A stretch of 64,000 nt of DNA from Citrus sinensis (lineage: Eukaryota > Streptophyta > Magnoliopsida > Sapindales > Rutaceae). Positions 42,343-54,843 of this stretch are shown here, in pieces. The stretch lies in contig NC_068558.1 in the NCBI RefSeq assembly GCF_022201045.2, positions 3,556,001-3,620,000 of the forward strand, in the 5' to 3' direction. A program made the position numbers and the translations under genes. Below the pieces are notes generated by a model that saw only the letters and a list, made by a program, of their open reading frames with translations, searched no databases and was not told the DNA's origin. Every line of letters starts with the position of its first letter. Positions within the stretch are counted from its first letter, which is position 1.

Positions 42343-43349
42343 TAGGGATGACGATTTTTTATGTTGGGATCCTATGGGATCCTGCCTTGTTTAAGATGAG
42401 ATTAAAATATGTTTTTACATTTCGATTTAAAGTGGGATAGGAAAATGACAAAAAATAAGTCCTGCTTTTATTTATGTGACGGGAGGAGGACTAACTATAA
42501 AATCCCCTCCCATCTTATATATCCAATTAATGATATAATTTTAAGGCTATTCTAAAAATTATTAATTATAACTCAAGTAATGTTCAAAGTTGAAACCTAA
42601 ATACTAAAATTAAATAATAAAAGTAATATAATTAGAAAGTGAAGTGTCAATAAAAAGACACAATTAAAAATATTTTTTATATTTTTTATGGTTAAAATAT
42701 AACTTGATTAATGTCCAAATTTATAACTTTTGAAGCGTGAGTCTTAATTTAATGTGTAATGGCAACAAACAGGCAACTAAAATATGTTAGTATAAAATTA
42801 TATTCGAACATGCATGCATAAATTATTATTTGATTATTCTACTATGTAGTCATTCAAGATTTTGCTATATCGAATTATGATAATCCTTAAAAGAAAAAAA
42901 AATCAAAATTTATTTAGTTACATTATATTCGAACATGCATGCATAAACTATTATTTGATTATTCTACTATGTAGTCATTCAAGATTTTGCTATATCGAAT
43001 TATGATAATCCTTAAAAGAAAAAAAAATCAAAATTTATTTAGTTACATTATATTCGAACATGCATGCATAAACTATTATTTGATTATTCTACTATGTAGT
43101 CATTCAAGATTTTGCTATATCGAATTATGATAATCCTTAAAAGAAAAAATCAACATTTATTTAGTTACATTCGAGATTGTTCAAGATAATGAGATGAGAC
43201 GGGATATTTAACGGAACGAGATTAAGACAAATTTTTGTCCAAAAAAAATAATAAAGGGATATGAACAAGACTTTTTTATCCCACTTGCATACACAAGACA
43301 TGACTGGGATTGACAAATCTTGTCTCATCCCGTCTCATTGCCAACCCTA
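42343..43349. mobile_element. hAT-like element, 1007 bp, with internal tandem repeats
   Basis: The left end is TAGGGATGACGA and the right end, reversed, is TAGGGTTGGCAA. Target octamers ATGACAAT (42335-42342) and ATGGCAAT (43350-43357) agree at 7 of 8. Both subterminal zones carry GGGAT/ATCCC words (GGGATCCTATGGGATCC on the left, TCTCATCCCGTCTCATT on the right). The interior contains three copies of a 125-bp unit. No transposase frame. Confidence 0.85.
42801..43170. repeat. Three tandem copies of a 125-bp unit
   Basis: TATTCGAACATGCATGCATA starts at 42801, 42926 and 43051, a constant period of 125 bp. Copies 2 and 3 are almost identical; the last is slightly shorter in its A-run. The near identity implies recent amplification or gene conversion compared with the mutated target duplication of the host element. 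Confidence 0.93.
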
Positions 43350-44168
43350 ATGGCAATGTTACCCGTAGATCCGCAAACTTGCTCAAACCCGCTTGCCAAA
43401 ACCTGTACGCTACTGGTAATTTTACAGGTTGTGAGCCGATTTGGTATCACAATTAAAACCCACACTAGGTTATAGGCAGGTTTGGTATATGTCAAATATC
43501 TAACAAATACCCGCATAGGTTTCCGTCAACCTGCACTTTTTCCAATTATTTTTTAAAATTTTAATAATTTTAATACTTACTGTAAGTATTATATACAAAT
43601 TAATTTCATTATATAACTAAAGATTATTATATACTTTTATAATTTTATTTTTTGGATTAATGTTTAGAAAATATTAATCTTAAATTGTAGGAATTGTGTT
43701 CGATGGGTGCTAATGATTGTGAACGAAATGAGGAATTTTAACTCTTGAATCTTGTGTTGAATGAGAATATGAGATAATAATTGTTTCTTGTGCACTAGTG
43801 CTCTTTTGCATAATTGTATTGTTACTTTTGGATACTAGTTTGTAGTTTTTTTCCCCTTCTTAAATTCAAAGCACTTTCACAATTTGATAGACTTGTGTAT
43901 TTCATAATTAAATATGAGAATTAGTGTTGGTTGATGTTGAAATTTTAATTTATTATTTACATTGATTAAATTTAGAATTGAGTATTTCATAATAGATTAT
44001 AGGTGAGTTTAGTAATTTAAAATTTGTACGAATATGGATTTAGCGGTGATAGACCGACAACGGATGGTGCCCAATACAATATTTGATTAAAATACTAGAA
44101 TAATGTGGATTGCGTACTTCATTTATTAAACTATTTGATATGCAGCCAATAATATTGATTACTTAAAA

Positions 44169-45181
44169 GGGAGATTATCATTTTCCTACCAAAGGTATTC
44201 TGACACATCATGTCAGTACCACAGTTTGGTAAAACCATCAATTTACTACCAAACATTTAAACTGTTAGTATTTTCCCATCATTCCGTTAAAACTCAGTTA
44301 ATATGTAACGAAAAATTCATAAAAAGGTCAATTTTACCCCTGGAGCGTAAAAGACCATGTAATTAAACTTGAGCTTATAAAATTGAGCTTTTGCTTTATC
44401 TCAGCAACAAGTTGAGTTTTATGTGATTTAAGATTAAAATATTAATCAAACTACAAAATTATGTCATTTAAGAAATTATATTTAAGTATTTACTTAATTA
44501 AAGTTTTAGTTAACCAACAAGTGACTTAGATTTAAGACTCTAGTTGAACTCTCATTTGAGAATGTTAATTCACTTACTTAGCATTATCTGGTATTTTCTT
44601 TAAAGATTTTGAATTGTTTGATGGTTGTGAGAGTAAAATTTAAAATAATAAAAACAAATATAATTATCATGTTAATGTAATAGTCTAAGTTTTAAAAAAT
44701 TTTAAAAATAAATATTTTTTTCCGTGTGAAAAGGCTCGAAAAAAGGTTTATTCAACTAAATATTATTTGGTCCCTATCATTTTAAAAGTTTAATATCTTA
44801 CCTCAAAACTAACATACTTTTTATTAAGCATTAACCCCTCAAAAAATTAAATCCTATGGCATTTTGCTCCAAAATTTCCAATTCTTAATTTGCCCTAACC
44901 AAAGGACACAATCCATTTTTTTTTTAATTTTCTCCTAAAGATTATTTGGATGTGAATAAAAAACTCATCCACTAAATTCGTGTGATAATTATATGGTCTT
45001 TTACGCTCTAGGGGTAAAATTAATCTTTTATGAATTTTCCGTTACATATTAATTGAGTTTTAACGGAATGGTGGGAAAATGCTAACAGTTTAAACGTTTG
45101 GTGGTAAATTGATGGTTTTACCAAACCGTGGTACTGACATGATGTGTCAAAATACATTTGGTGAGAAAATGATAATATCCC
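44169..45181. mobile_element. Mutator-like element with long terminal inverted repeats
   Basis: A perfect 9-bp target duplication TACTTAAAA (44160-44168 and 45182-45190) bounds 1013 bp. The ends begin GGGAGATTATCATTTTCCTACC and, reversed from the right, GGGATATTATCATTTTCTCACC. Similarity continues for about 190 bp on each side, through GTCAGTACCACAGTTTGGT, CCGTTAAAACTCAGTTAAT and GGAGCGTAAAAGACCAT with their reversed counterparts. Long arms and a 9-bp duplication are typical of Mutator-like elements. The 600-bp core has no transposase frame. Confidence 0.92.
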
Positions 45182-45244
45182 TACTTAAAAAATGTTTGAC
45201 AAAATAATGAACCGTCAATCAATACTACGAATTAATGGTAATAC

Positions 45245-45646
45245 TTTTAGAGCATCACCAAAAGGCTCTTCAAATAAGATTTTATTAATTATTTGACTCT
45301 TATTTAAAGAGCCACCTCAATATTTAAGGCTCCAAAAGACACTTCAATTAATATTATTCAAATAAGAAATGATTATCTCTCTTCAAATTTGGAGAATTGA
45401 TTTCTCCATCTTCAATTTATATTTTATTACTTTTCATTGGAGAAAAAGAGAGAAGTGCTTTGATTACTATTGACTTTTTCTTTAAAAAAATAATTATTTA
45501 ATTAAAATAATATTAATTTATTTATATTTGAATAGTCTTTTAGATAATATCATAATTTTTTACTCTTTTATTTGTCACATAAATAAGTAAATAGATATTT
45601 AAAGTAAAGAGTAAAATTTATAAAGTCTTTTGAATATACTCTAAAA
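45245..45646. mobile_element. Candidate MITE, about 400 bp
   Basis: The left end TTTTAGAGCATCACCAAAAGGCTC resembles the reversed right end TTTTAGAGTATATTCAAAAGACTT. The AGAGCATC start is common in plant MITEs. The interior has further short inverted blocks (GAGAATTGATTTCTCC). No convincing target duplication was identified, so the class is open. Confidence 0.5.
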
Positions 45647-48451
45647 TGAGATTCTTATTGAGATGTTTCCATCATTCACCGTAAATTGATAGTTGTGGAA
45701 TTAATTTTTGTGATCGCTACAGGCCTCTTTCGCAGTTCATTCATTTTTCTTCTACTGTTAGTCAAGATATATATGGCGCGTGTCCTTTTCTTCTTCGGCA
45801 AAATTACTATCGTAACTCGTTGATTAATCACCTTTAATTGTGACAACATTAATAATTTTTTCTGTAAAAGAGTTATCGGGCAACTAAATAATAATAAGTG
45901 CTGAGCTGGGCATATATATATGGGTCCTGGACCTGGAGCCAATAATGACCAGAGAATCTGAAACCTTGCTCATTTTTTTATCATCAGCAGACAGCAGTAG
46001 ATAGCATCTGCGTTACTTAATTTGAAAAACTAATTTCTCCACTGCAGGAGAGTTGACGATTGATCATTTTAATTAAAGTGAACATTTAATTAATTAAATT
46101 TCGTACAATAATTGCCTCAGCATAAAAAACGAGATGCCCATGCCACGCATTGCATAATTCTGTGTGCAATGGAATATAGACTACTGGCATTTGATGAAAG
46201 AACAATAATTGCAAATTATGTCGACATACCTTTTTTTTTAAAAAAAAAAAAAAACTTCTCCTTTAATCTGTATCGTTCTCAATTCGAGCTATACTTCACT
46301 AGACTTCCGAATTCTTTATTGCTCTTTAGCTCTTTCAATTGACAGAGTAACGCCTATTAAAAAAAAAAAGAATTTTGATATATTAACGAATTTTCTGCAA
46401 AGAACAACCATCTAGTACGGGTTAACATTTTTCATATGTGCAATATAGAGGCTTCAAATTATAAGAAAATTTTAACAAACATATGAAAAGAACAAAATCC
46501 ACCGATAACTACCACATCTGGTTCTAGATGAAATATTTTTAATTAAATATCCTCTAATACATAGTTCAACAATCATGTGGATATACCCTACAATTAGTTA
46601 TCTACTTGGATACTCCAAGGACGGTGTAAAAAGGTCCAAAATACTTTTATTTGAAGATATCAAGAAATAATTTCATGTGAGTATACTTTTTTTTTTCCAC
46701 TAACACCTGTAAATCTATCACTCACAATCACTCAAATCAACACATTAATTCAAATGTCTACAACAATTCTGCTCATATCTTTTTCAACTTTAATAACTCG
46801 TATGTGATCGTGCTTCTTAATGTTTTTTTTTCGGTTAATACATGATCTACATGACATATTTGATGTACTTCTAATGTATTTTTCCATATATATATATGAG
46901 TTACACGACCACAACCACAACTTATACGATGTGCACGACTTATTTGATAGATTGTAGTATTAATTTTGAATTTGGACTAGATATTGGTTGTAGTTTCTTT
47001 CTGATATTTCAATAATCTTTTACCATGAAATGATTTTATAATAATATGCAGTTAACATTTAATTAGATATATATTCACTCCTACAACAATGAATCAATAC
47101 TATTACAAAATCATCACAAACATTAAATCTCAATCCTTTGAATAAACTTAGCTAGCATATATGGATTAATACCCACAAATTTTGAGATATATGTAGTGCA
47201 AGGAAATATCAACTTTCGGAGAGAAGTCTAATATTATAATTGTTCGAATTTGACATAAAAAGAAATGAGCATTTTTGTGTAATTTCCAAACTTAGCATCG
47301 ATTTTTTAGAATATCATATCAATTGTATCATTGAAAACGTTTACAGAAGGGTATTGAGACTTTCGGGCACTGGACATATAAGCATCTAGTCGAGGGATGC
47401 TACTGGGACTTTCTGGATATCACTATACAAGAAGAAATGAACCATAATCTTATTACACTACTGTTTCCATTAGAGAGGCTAAATGTCTCTTAAGATAAAT
47501 TTATACTTCAATTATTATGTGTAAATTTGTCTATGCTGCAAAATCAATTTACATCGCATGCATCTAATTTGGACTTTCTATTGTATTATGAATTTCGAGC
47601 TTTTAAAAAGCCTAAGGGCATTTCTAAAAAAATTTAAAATTACTTTTAGTAAAAAAAAACCCTATCATACAAAGAAGCAATTTCATCATTCAATAAAATT
47701 AAAAAAAAAAAATCCTCATAGAAGTTATACTAACCCCGCATTTATACCTATCCAAATTATTCAGTTACAACTGTATGAACAAAACAAAAATCAATTAAAC
47801 TTTGAATCTAAATGAGATCATATAAATACAAACATGTGTATTTGAAAAACAAAAATTAGTTATCATGTCTATTTCATTCTTATGCATTGTTGCAACACTT
47901 GAGCAACAAAATTTACAAAACACAAATTCATAATACTTTAAAAAAACGCTTTACTTGTTCTCTTGATAATTAATTATTTCAATGACATAACTGATATTAT
48001 ATATATTAAAAGGTACAGCATTATCAAACTTACTCCAAGTATCATATTGAAGCAACGTGTACATTTGATCAAAAGTCAAATTAATGGTGTCTTGCTAATA
48101 TGAAAACATTGAAAAGGATTTAATCACAAATTGAGTTGAAATAATTTCTTAAAAGAAGGCGTTAAAATTATTTTAATAATTTAATTCTGTCAGTAGAAAT
48201 ATTGAATGTCACATGAAAAATAAAAAGTCTGCCGCATGCTCGAAATCTGTTTCTGTTCAAAGATGTGGAGGATCCAAAAATTATTTTTCATTTTTCCAAT
48301 TGAACAAAACAAGCACCGGTATAAATAATGAATGGTAGATCAACCGAGCTTGGTGCAGCTTTGACAAGTGCAATTAATTAGAACACAGTTTCGTCCATTC
48401 CAGAAAATTCTTCTCCAGCTTGCACTGTCAATTATTTTGAAGCAACTGGAA
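45647..48451. other. Intergenic: MATE gene promoter side
   Basis: No gene recognised. The right end holds the promoter of the MATE gene with TATAAATA at 48320-48327. At about 46850-46940 there are words such as TACACGACCACAACC and ACGATGTGCACGACTT that resemble the ACGACC-rich repeats at 56160-57240. Confidence 0.5.
48320..48327 (+). promoter_or_regulatory. TATA box of the MATE gene
   Basis: TATAAATA lies about 125 bp upstream of the chosen ATG at 48452, a suitable distance for a plant core promoter. Confidence 0.6.
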
Positions 48452-51182
48452 ATGGATGTAGAAGAAGAATCCAAATCTAGCCTTGAGTCACCTCTAATTC
48501 ATCAAAGGCCGCTGCAGGATGATAAATGCATTGACAAAGCTGGGATGATAGTAGAGTTGAAGAGGCAAATGCAGTTGGCAGGACCTCTCGTTGTGGTTAG
48601 CTTCTTACAGTACAGCTTCCAAATGATATCAGTCATGTTTGTTGGCCATCTTGGTGACCTATCCCTTTCAAGTGCTTCCATGGCTACTTCCTTCGCTGGA
48701 GTAACTGGCTTCAGTTACATGGTATTTAATATTGCTTTTACTTTTCCTATCATTTTAATTTTATTTTTCCTATCGCTTTACTTAATCATATACTTGCGTA
48801 TGCATTATATACATGTACCACCGTTTTAATTGTCTCTCAATTATTTGAGTCACGTCTAGTTACATTACTCTTTATGATCCTCAAAATCTTCAATATTTTT
48901 CCAGATTCTTATGAGTAATATGTATCTATACATTGGGAAAAAAATTAAGCTCTGATTTTACACAATAATTAAGTTGTAATTAGAGCCGGCTCAGGCTGCC
49001 AGGCTATACTTGATAGCTGACTTATATATGATTCCGGATGCTTCATCTAATTTATTTTTTTCCTATTAATCACCTCCCCTTGTAGCTAAATCAATGAGTC
49101 ATAAACAAAAAAAAATCTCCGTGCCTCCACATGGAGATGAAAGTAACCAGTAGTAACAGTTGCAAATGATCGACCAATGCAGAAATAAATGCATGTGCAC
49201 AGATCTAAGAATCGATAGAGCTTCGAAATTTGTACTACCACTTTTCACCAACAGTTGCAAATGACCAATGAATGCATATGCGTACATCTATGAGTTCGGT
49301 CAAGCTTCCAAATTTGCTCTTGCGCCGGTATATATACAGAAGGTTTTGGTACATATTTATGTCTAATTTTGTTCTCTAATTGTTATGAGTAGCTGGGAAT
49401 GGGAAGTGCAGTGGAAACTTTCTGTGGACAGGCATTCGGAGCAAAACAGTATCGTATGATGGGGGTACACATGCTGAGAGCTATGCTTGTTCTTTCACTT
49501 TCAAGCATCCCCATAGCAGTCCTTTGGGCCTACACTGGGAAAATTTTCACAACCCTACGTCAAGATCCAGAAATTTCATTCCATGCAGGAATATATGCTC
49601 GGTGGTTGATCCCTAGTATCCTTCCTTATGGCCTTCTTCAGTGCCAACACAGATTCCTGCAAACCCAAAATAATATTTTGCCATTGATGTTAAGCACTGG
49701 AATTTCAACATTGGTTCATGTCCTTTCTTGTTGGACTTTAATTTTTGGATTTGGGTTTGGTAACAAAGGAGCTGCCTTGTCCAATGCCATCTCTTATTGG
49801 ACAAATGTAATTATCTTGGCAATTTATATAAAGTTTTCCCCTAAATGTGAGAAAACTTGGACTGGTTTCTCCAAGGAGGCTCTGGAAAATCTCCGCAGCT
49901 TCCTTGGATTAGGAATTCCTTCAGCTCTTATGGTCTGGTGAGTTCTATTTAATTTCCTTACAGATAACTGTGAGCTTAATGAATTTATCGTCCAACAAAT
50001 ATTTATATATATATATATTTATATATATATATATATTAAATTTTATTGCTTCTGCATTGACATTAATTTATCAGCCTGGAATTTTCGTCATATGAGTTTT
50101 TGGTCCTGATGTCGGGTCTTCTTCCCAATCCCAAGCTAGAAACATCAGTGATGTCGATCAGGTTTGACATCTAATACGAAGTTACTTTAGCTCAAGTAAC
50201 ACAAGTTCGGCCTCCATTTCTGATTTTGAACAGCTTAATTACTCTGCAGCCTTAACACAATTTCAGTGGTCTTCAGAATCCCCTTTGGTTTTGGCAGTGC
50301 TGTAAGGTAGCTAGTTAGGTATGCCTTGTGAAAACTTAAAAAATAATTATCTGCTGTAACTGATATAGACTGTTTTTCACTCGCTTGCTTCCTTAAAGCA
50401 CGAGAGTTTCAAATGAATTAGGTGCTGGAAGACCTTATGCTGCACGTCTTGCAGTACAAATTGTGATAATCTTGGCACTTACTGAGGGTGTATTGCTAAG
50501 CTCAATTGCAGTTGCAGCTCGGGGCATATGGGGCTATGTATACTCCAATGACATTGAAGTAATCAGATATATGGCTTCCATAATGCCAGTGCTTGCTCTA
50601 TCCAACTTCATGGATGGAATCCAGGGTGTACTTTCAGGTTCAAGCTTCTTTTCCAAATAATTTAGTTACTTTCTCTTCCATGCCATGCCATTTTATAATC
50701 CTAAGATCATTAGAGATATATAAGTGATCTATTCAAACAATACCGTGATGTAGGTGTTGCTAGAGGGTGTGGTTGGCAGAAGCTCGGTGCATATGTGAAT
50801 CTAGGAGCTTATTATCTTATAGGCCTTCCTTGTGCTGTATATTTGGCTTTTGTCTTCCAATTTGGGGCCAAGGTAAGAATTCAATAGACTTTTCAAAAGT
50901 AAAAATTGTCATGAATCAAGAATTACTCATTCCTAATTTTATATACGCAGGGACTTTGGATGGGGATCATATGTGGGAGTGGTCTCCAAGCATTTGTGCT
51001 TTTAGTCATTACTCTGCACACAAACTGGGAGCAAGAGGTAAACTAAAATTTAACCTTCAAAATTCAAATCCAGCAGTGTTATAATCTTTTCATTTAACTG
51101 TTACTTGCTTTGCTTGTGACAGGCAAACAAGGCCAAGGATAGAGTCTTTGCCTCCAGAATTCCAACTGAAATGCCATCATAA
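48452..51182 (+). CDS. MATE efflux transporter (DETOXIFICATION family)
   Basis: Multidrug and toxic compound extrusion transporter with 12 expected membrane spans, which exports organic cations, flavonoids or similar compounds in exchange for protons. Eight exons join in frame: 48452-48721, 49393-49937, 50075-50161, 50250-50306, 50399-50637, 50754-50872, 50951-51037 and 51123-51182, giving 487 residues. Family marks: [20 protein letters not shown] in span 1-2, [58 protein letters not shown] and [26 protein letters not shown]. The acidic N-terminus ([10 protein letters not shown]) precedes the first span. ATG at 48452 is supported by the conserved MDxEEESKSS in the pseudogene at 52901. The substrate and vacuolar or plasma-membrane location cannot be told. 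Intron 2 has a TA microsatellite near 50004-50036. Confidence 0.92.
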
Positions 51183-51844
51183 AGCTGTGTAATATGTAAT
51201 TTGTTCTTTACTTAATAATGCGAGGGATTATTTCTAAGAAGTTTCCACCATTTAACATGCATGGTGCAGAAATCAGCTATCTTTGAGTTTCAACTTTTCA
51301 TCTATACTTTACCTACATGGATAGAAACAGAATACCAGCAGCATCTTCTTAGTTTATTAGTTGATAATATCTTGATAGTTTCTGATTGTAACTACTGCAG
51401 GGCACTTTGATGGTCAACTCCGATATTATATATGAAATGATATAAAATAACAGGAAAGCCAGACCTTTCGTTTCACTAGAATTAGAAATTTTATCGCTCC
51501 ATGTCGCAAAATCAACGTTATATCTGTGTTTTGGTGATGTAGGATAGGTTTAGAGTTTTAATTATATATACCTAGGTCTTCTGGATATTTACAAGTCAAA
51601 ATTAGGTGCCTGGACTTGGTGAACTTGTTAAAAACCATTTTAATTACGTTGATTGCCAATGAAAGGAAAGGATTTTTTTGTACTTTTTACTAATCGGAAA
51701 AAGAATTGTACTCAATACACTAGTATAAGATATATATTGCATTTGCTCTAGTTCATGTGCTTTTAGTTTTAAGGATATAGATTTTATATACATATACATA
51801 TAGATTATATATAGGACTGATGCAAATGGTTTCAGGCTTCTCAA
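51183..51844. other. Intergenic: MATE 3' side
   Basis: No gene is seen; the left part should be the MATE 3' UTR. The right edge is the target duplication of the next element. Confidence 0.5.
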
Positions 51845-52828
51845 TAGGGATGGCAAAGAGGAGAGGAGGGGAGGGGACCAATCTCTCCGTACCCATCCCC
51901 GATATTTTGCGTATGTTCTCGTCCCCTCCCTGTCTCCGTCAGAATTATTTGAAAGAATCTTCATCCCCTCCCCGAATAATAACAGGGGATCCCTGAGGGT
52001 CCCCGATCCCCGAATAATTAATTTTTTTTTATTTTAAGTTAATCATATTAAAATAAAAAATTCAAATAAAAATAAAGTTTGAAATATATCTTACATTAAT
52101 ATCCATTATAAAAGTCACATACATTAAATTAGTAAGTAACACAGCATGCAAGGGATACAAACTTCTTTTACAAACTATCATGAACAAATTAATAGTCTAA
52201 TAAAAAATTGTTACAAATAAAATCGAATTTAAATTCAAAATTAACTTTTTCAATGGTGGCGTGGACACTTTATAAATGTGGACTATTCTCTTTACAACAT
52301 AATAGCTAAATCAGAGCAAATCAAGAGAAAATAGTATATTATATTATATTAGATATTAAAATTGTGATTCGCTGTGGGCAATTATAACATCTAAAAATAA
52401 ATAAATAAAATAGATTCAAGTTTAAAATATTTAAAGAATATTAAAATTAAAAAATTTTGGGCTAATAGAATCTACTCGGTCTTTTTAATGTCCTAAATAA
52501 AAATTTAAGACTTTAATTAGTTAATTAGGCCTAAAAGTTTAATAATATAAATATTTTGATTTTTTTTATTTTTACCAATATTTACAATTTTATAATTTAA
52601 ATTTTATTATTTATTTACTAGTAATTTTAAAAAATTAAAATGGGGAAATGGGTAGGGGATGAGGATTCCACCTCATCCCCATCCCCTCCCCGAATAAGAA
52701 ATTGAGTAAAAAAATTTCTCCGTCCCTTCTCCGAATAAGAAATTGGGTATGAAATTATCCACATACTCTCTCCGAATAAGAAAAATCCCCGAAGGTACCC
52801 GTCCCCGTGGGGATTTTTGTCATCCCTA
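51845..52828. mobile_element. hAT-like element, 984 bp, with GGGGA/TCCCC ends
   Basis: The left end is TAGGGATGGCAAAGAGG and the right end, reversed, is TAGGGATGACAAAAATCC. Target octamers CTTCTCAA (51837-51844) and CTTCCCAA (52829-52836) agree at 7 of 8. Both subterminal zones are made of GGGGAGG, TCCCCGAATAA and CCCCGTCCCC words in inverted arrangement, and the core is very AT-rich. It lies between the intact MATE gene and its broken copy. Confidence 0.88.
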
Positions 52829-52979
52829 CTTCCCAATCCCCAATAATATAACCAGCCAAATTCATAATATTTGTTTAATAAACCAAATAACTAACTGAAA
52901 ATGGATCAAGAAGAATCCAAATCTAGTCCTAAGTCCCCTTTAATTGCTAACTCTGAAAAGCGTTTTAAATGCGGTAATA

Positions 52980-54310
52980 TGACGTGGGAAGTATATAAAA
53001 ACAAAATATATTAGAATTACAATATTTGAGTCAATTTAGTATTTTAATACAACGTTTGGTATGCATACCAAAAAAGGAAGAGGATGCTCAAAGACATAAC
53101 ATCTTCAAGATAAGATGAACAGTCAATAAGAGTTAAAAAAATATGATTACTGACAGTGGTAATAGTGAGAATATAGTTTCCAAAACCATGTTTGACAAGT
53201 TAAAATTCAAAAAACATTCTTCTTCATATTATATTGGATGGATAAAAGATGTTAGGGAGACTAAAGTAACAGAAAAATGCTACATTCCTTTCTCCATTAG
53301 AAGATATAAAGTATCTTGTATTGTGGCCGACATGAACGCTTGTCATTTACTACTTAGGAGACCCTAGCAGTTTAATCTTAATACAATATATTATGGGAAG
53401 GATAATATATATAAGTTCCACAAAAATAATATAAAAGTTATTTTTGCTCCAACAAAGTCAAAAGTCAAGGAACCTATCTTTTTGTATCAATGAAAGAAGA
53501 TATTGGGCTTGAAAATTTTAAAATTACTGAAGATATATTGATTTAAGTAAAGAAAAAGATTTTATCCAAGATTTTGAAGTTGAAGATGGTAGTATGGAAA
53601 AGCAATCTCAACTAGCTTTATCATTGGAAGAAAAGAACGTTGCAAAGGCTTCTCTTGAAAAGATTTCAAATGAGCCTGAAGTTTTCAATAAAGAGGTACA
53701 ATCTATTTTTTATTTGAGTTTTTATTTGTAACGATATGGTTGAAATTAAGCAAGAAGTTCAAGTTGAAGAGACATCAATTATTCTTAAAGATAATTTCTC
53801 CAAGATAATTCATATGATTATGCCTATATATATTGAAGTCATGAAAGATGTTCTTAAAGAAGATCTAGTTGAAAAAGTGGAATTCAATGGAGAGCACATT
53901 TAGCAAAGCATGAAGAACTACAAAAAAGATCTTCTACCATTTTTAGAAGAGTCATAACCAAAAGTTAGAAAAAAATGAAGTTTTGGTACTTTCAAGTTTC
54001 AAGAAATTGAAGTTTTGCAAGATTATTTATTCCTTCACTACAAGTTCCATTCTCTAGATAGTCTTTGATTTTAATAAAACTTAAGGTGAGTATCTTTCGA
54101 AGGGGAGGAGAGTGATGTAGGAAGTATATGAAAGTATATTATATTAGAAATTACAATCTTTGAGTCAATTTAGTACTTAGTATTTTATTAGAATTTATCT
54201 TGTTTAGTAAGTTTACTTTATTCATATTTTGTAATTCTATTATAGTTAAGATTTGAGATTGTTTCTTTTGTTTGAGAAGGACTAGAATTTAATACTTTTC
54301 AGACGTTTCA
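52980..54310 (+). mobile_element. Degraded Ty3/gypsy-type retroelement inside the MATE pseudogene
   Basis: Near-repeats TGACGTGGGAAGTATAT (52980) and TGATGTAGGAAGTATAT (54113) start left and right LTR-like copies that stay similar for about 60 bp; the left copy is then cut short. A purine-rich tract AAGGGGAGGAGAG directly precedes the right copy, as a polypurine tract should. The frame 53143-53367 has the D-S-G of a retroviral-type aspartic protease and the ACHLLLRRP block typical of gypsy polyproteins, followed at once by a stop. Reverse transcriptase and integrase are absent. The right LTR end is uncertain. Confidence 0.7.
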
Positions 54311-54701
54311 TTAATAATATTTCATATTATTCATTTTTTAGTTTATCTAAGTCATTAATTCAATGTTTTCTTTTTTTGAGAGGTAATTTTTTTTTAAAAA
54401 AATACACTAGAACGAAATCTAGCATTACTTATACATTGTGTCATGATCACATCGATGGTGGTTGATAAAATGCATCAGCAAAGTGAAAATGATGACAGAG
54501 TTGAAGAACCAAATGAAACTGGTGTTTCAATGGTTACTTCATTAGAGTATAGCTTATAGATGATATCAATCATGTTTGTTGGTCAATCTCGGTGAGCCTT
54601 ACCTCTCTTACTCGTCTTTCGATGGCTCTGTCATTAGTACGAATGAATCAATTGATTTGCAAGACTGGTTCACAAGTATTTATGTTTTTAGTCATTATAA
54701 T

Positions 54702-54843
54702 GGGTCAAGCTATGTTGCAACAGAGGTATGGTACCACTGTTGCTTTCAGCCATTGGATCTTGCTAATACAACTGTGTAACTATAGATCTAATGGCTGGTT
54801 GCAACTGTGGTGTCATACCACTGTTGCAACATAGTTTTACCCC
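54702..54843. mobile_element. 142-bp MITE inserted in the MATE pseudogene
   Basis: A perfect 8-bp duplication ATTATAAT (54694-54701 and 54844-54851) flanks two inverted arms of about 60 bp. They share CTATGTTGCAACAG, GGTATG, ACCAC, GTTGC and CAGCCATTxGATC and leave a very short centre. MATE exon 7 sequence continues on both sides, so the insertion point is certain. The 8-bp duplication suggests hAT-type mobilisation. Confidence 0.88.

Larger units (their letters stand above)
42330..43560. mobile_element. Older TAGGGATGGC-type element, left part only, split by a younger one
   Basis: If the younger insertion (42343-43349) and one copy of its target duplication are removed, the sequence reads TAGGAATGGCAAT followed by GTTACCCGTAGATCCGC and many CAAACCCGC-like words. 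That is the left terminal repeat and subterminal zone of the same group as the element at 57249, with one mismatch in 13. No matching right end was found before 44168, so the element looks truncated; the end coordinate is approximate. Confidence 0.6.

Noticed and set aside
42801-43170. CRISPR-like array
   Set aside because: The three repeats are directly adjacent without unique spacers, inside a plant transposon in a eukaryotic genome.
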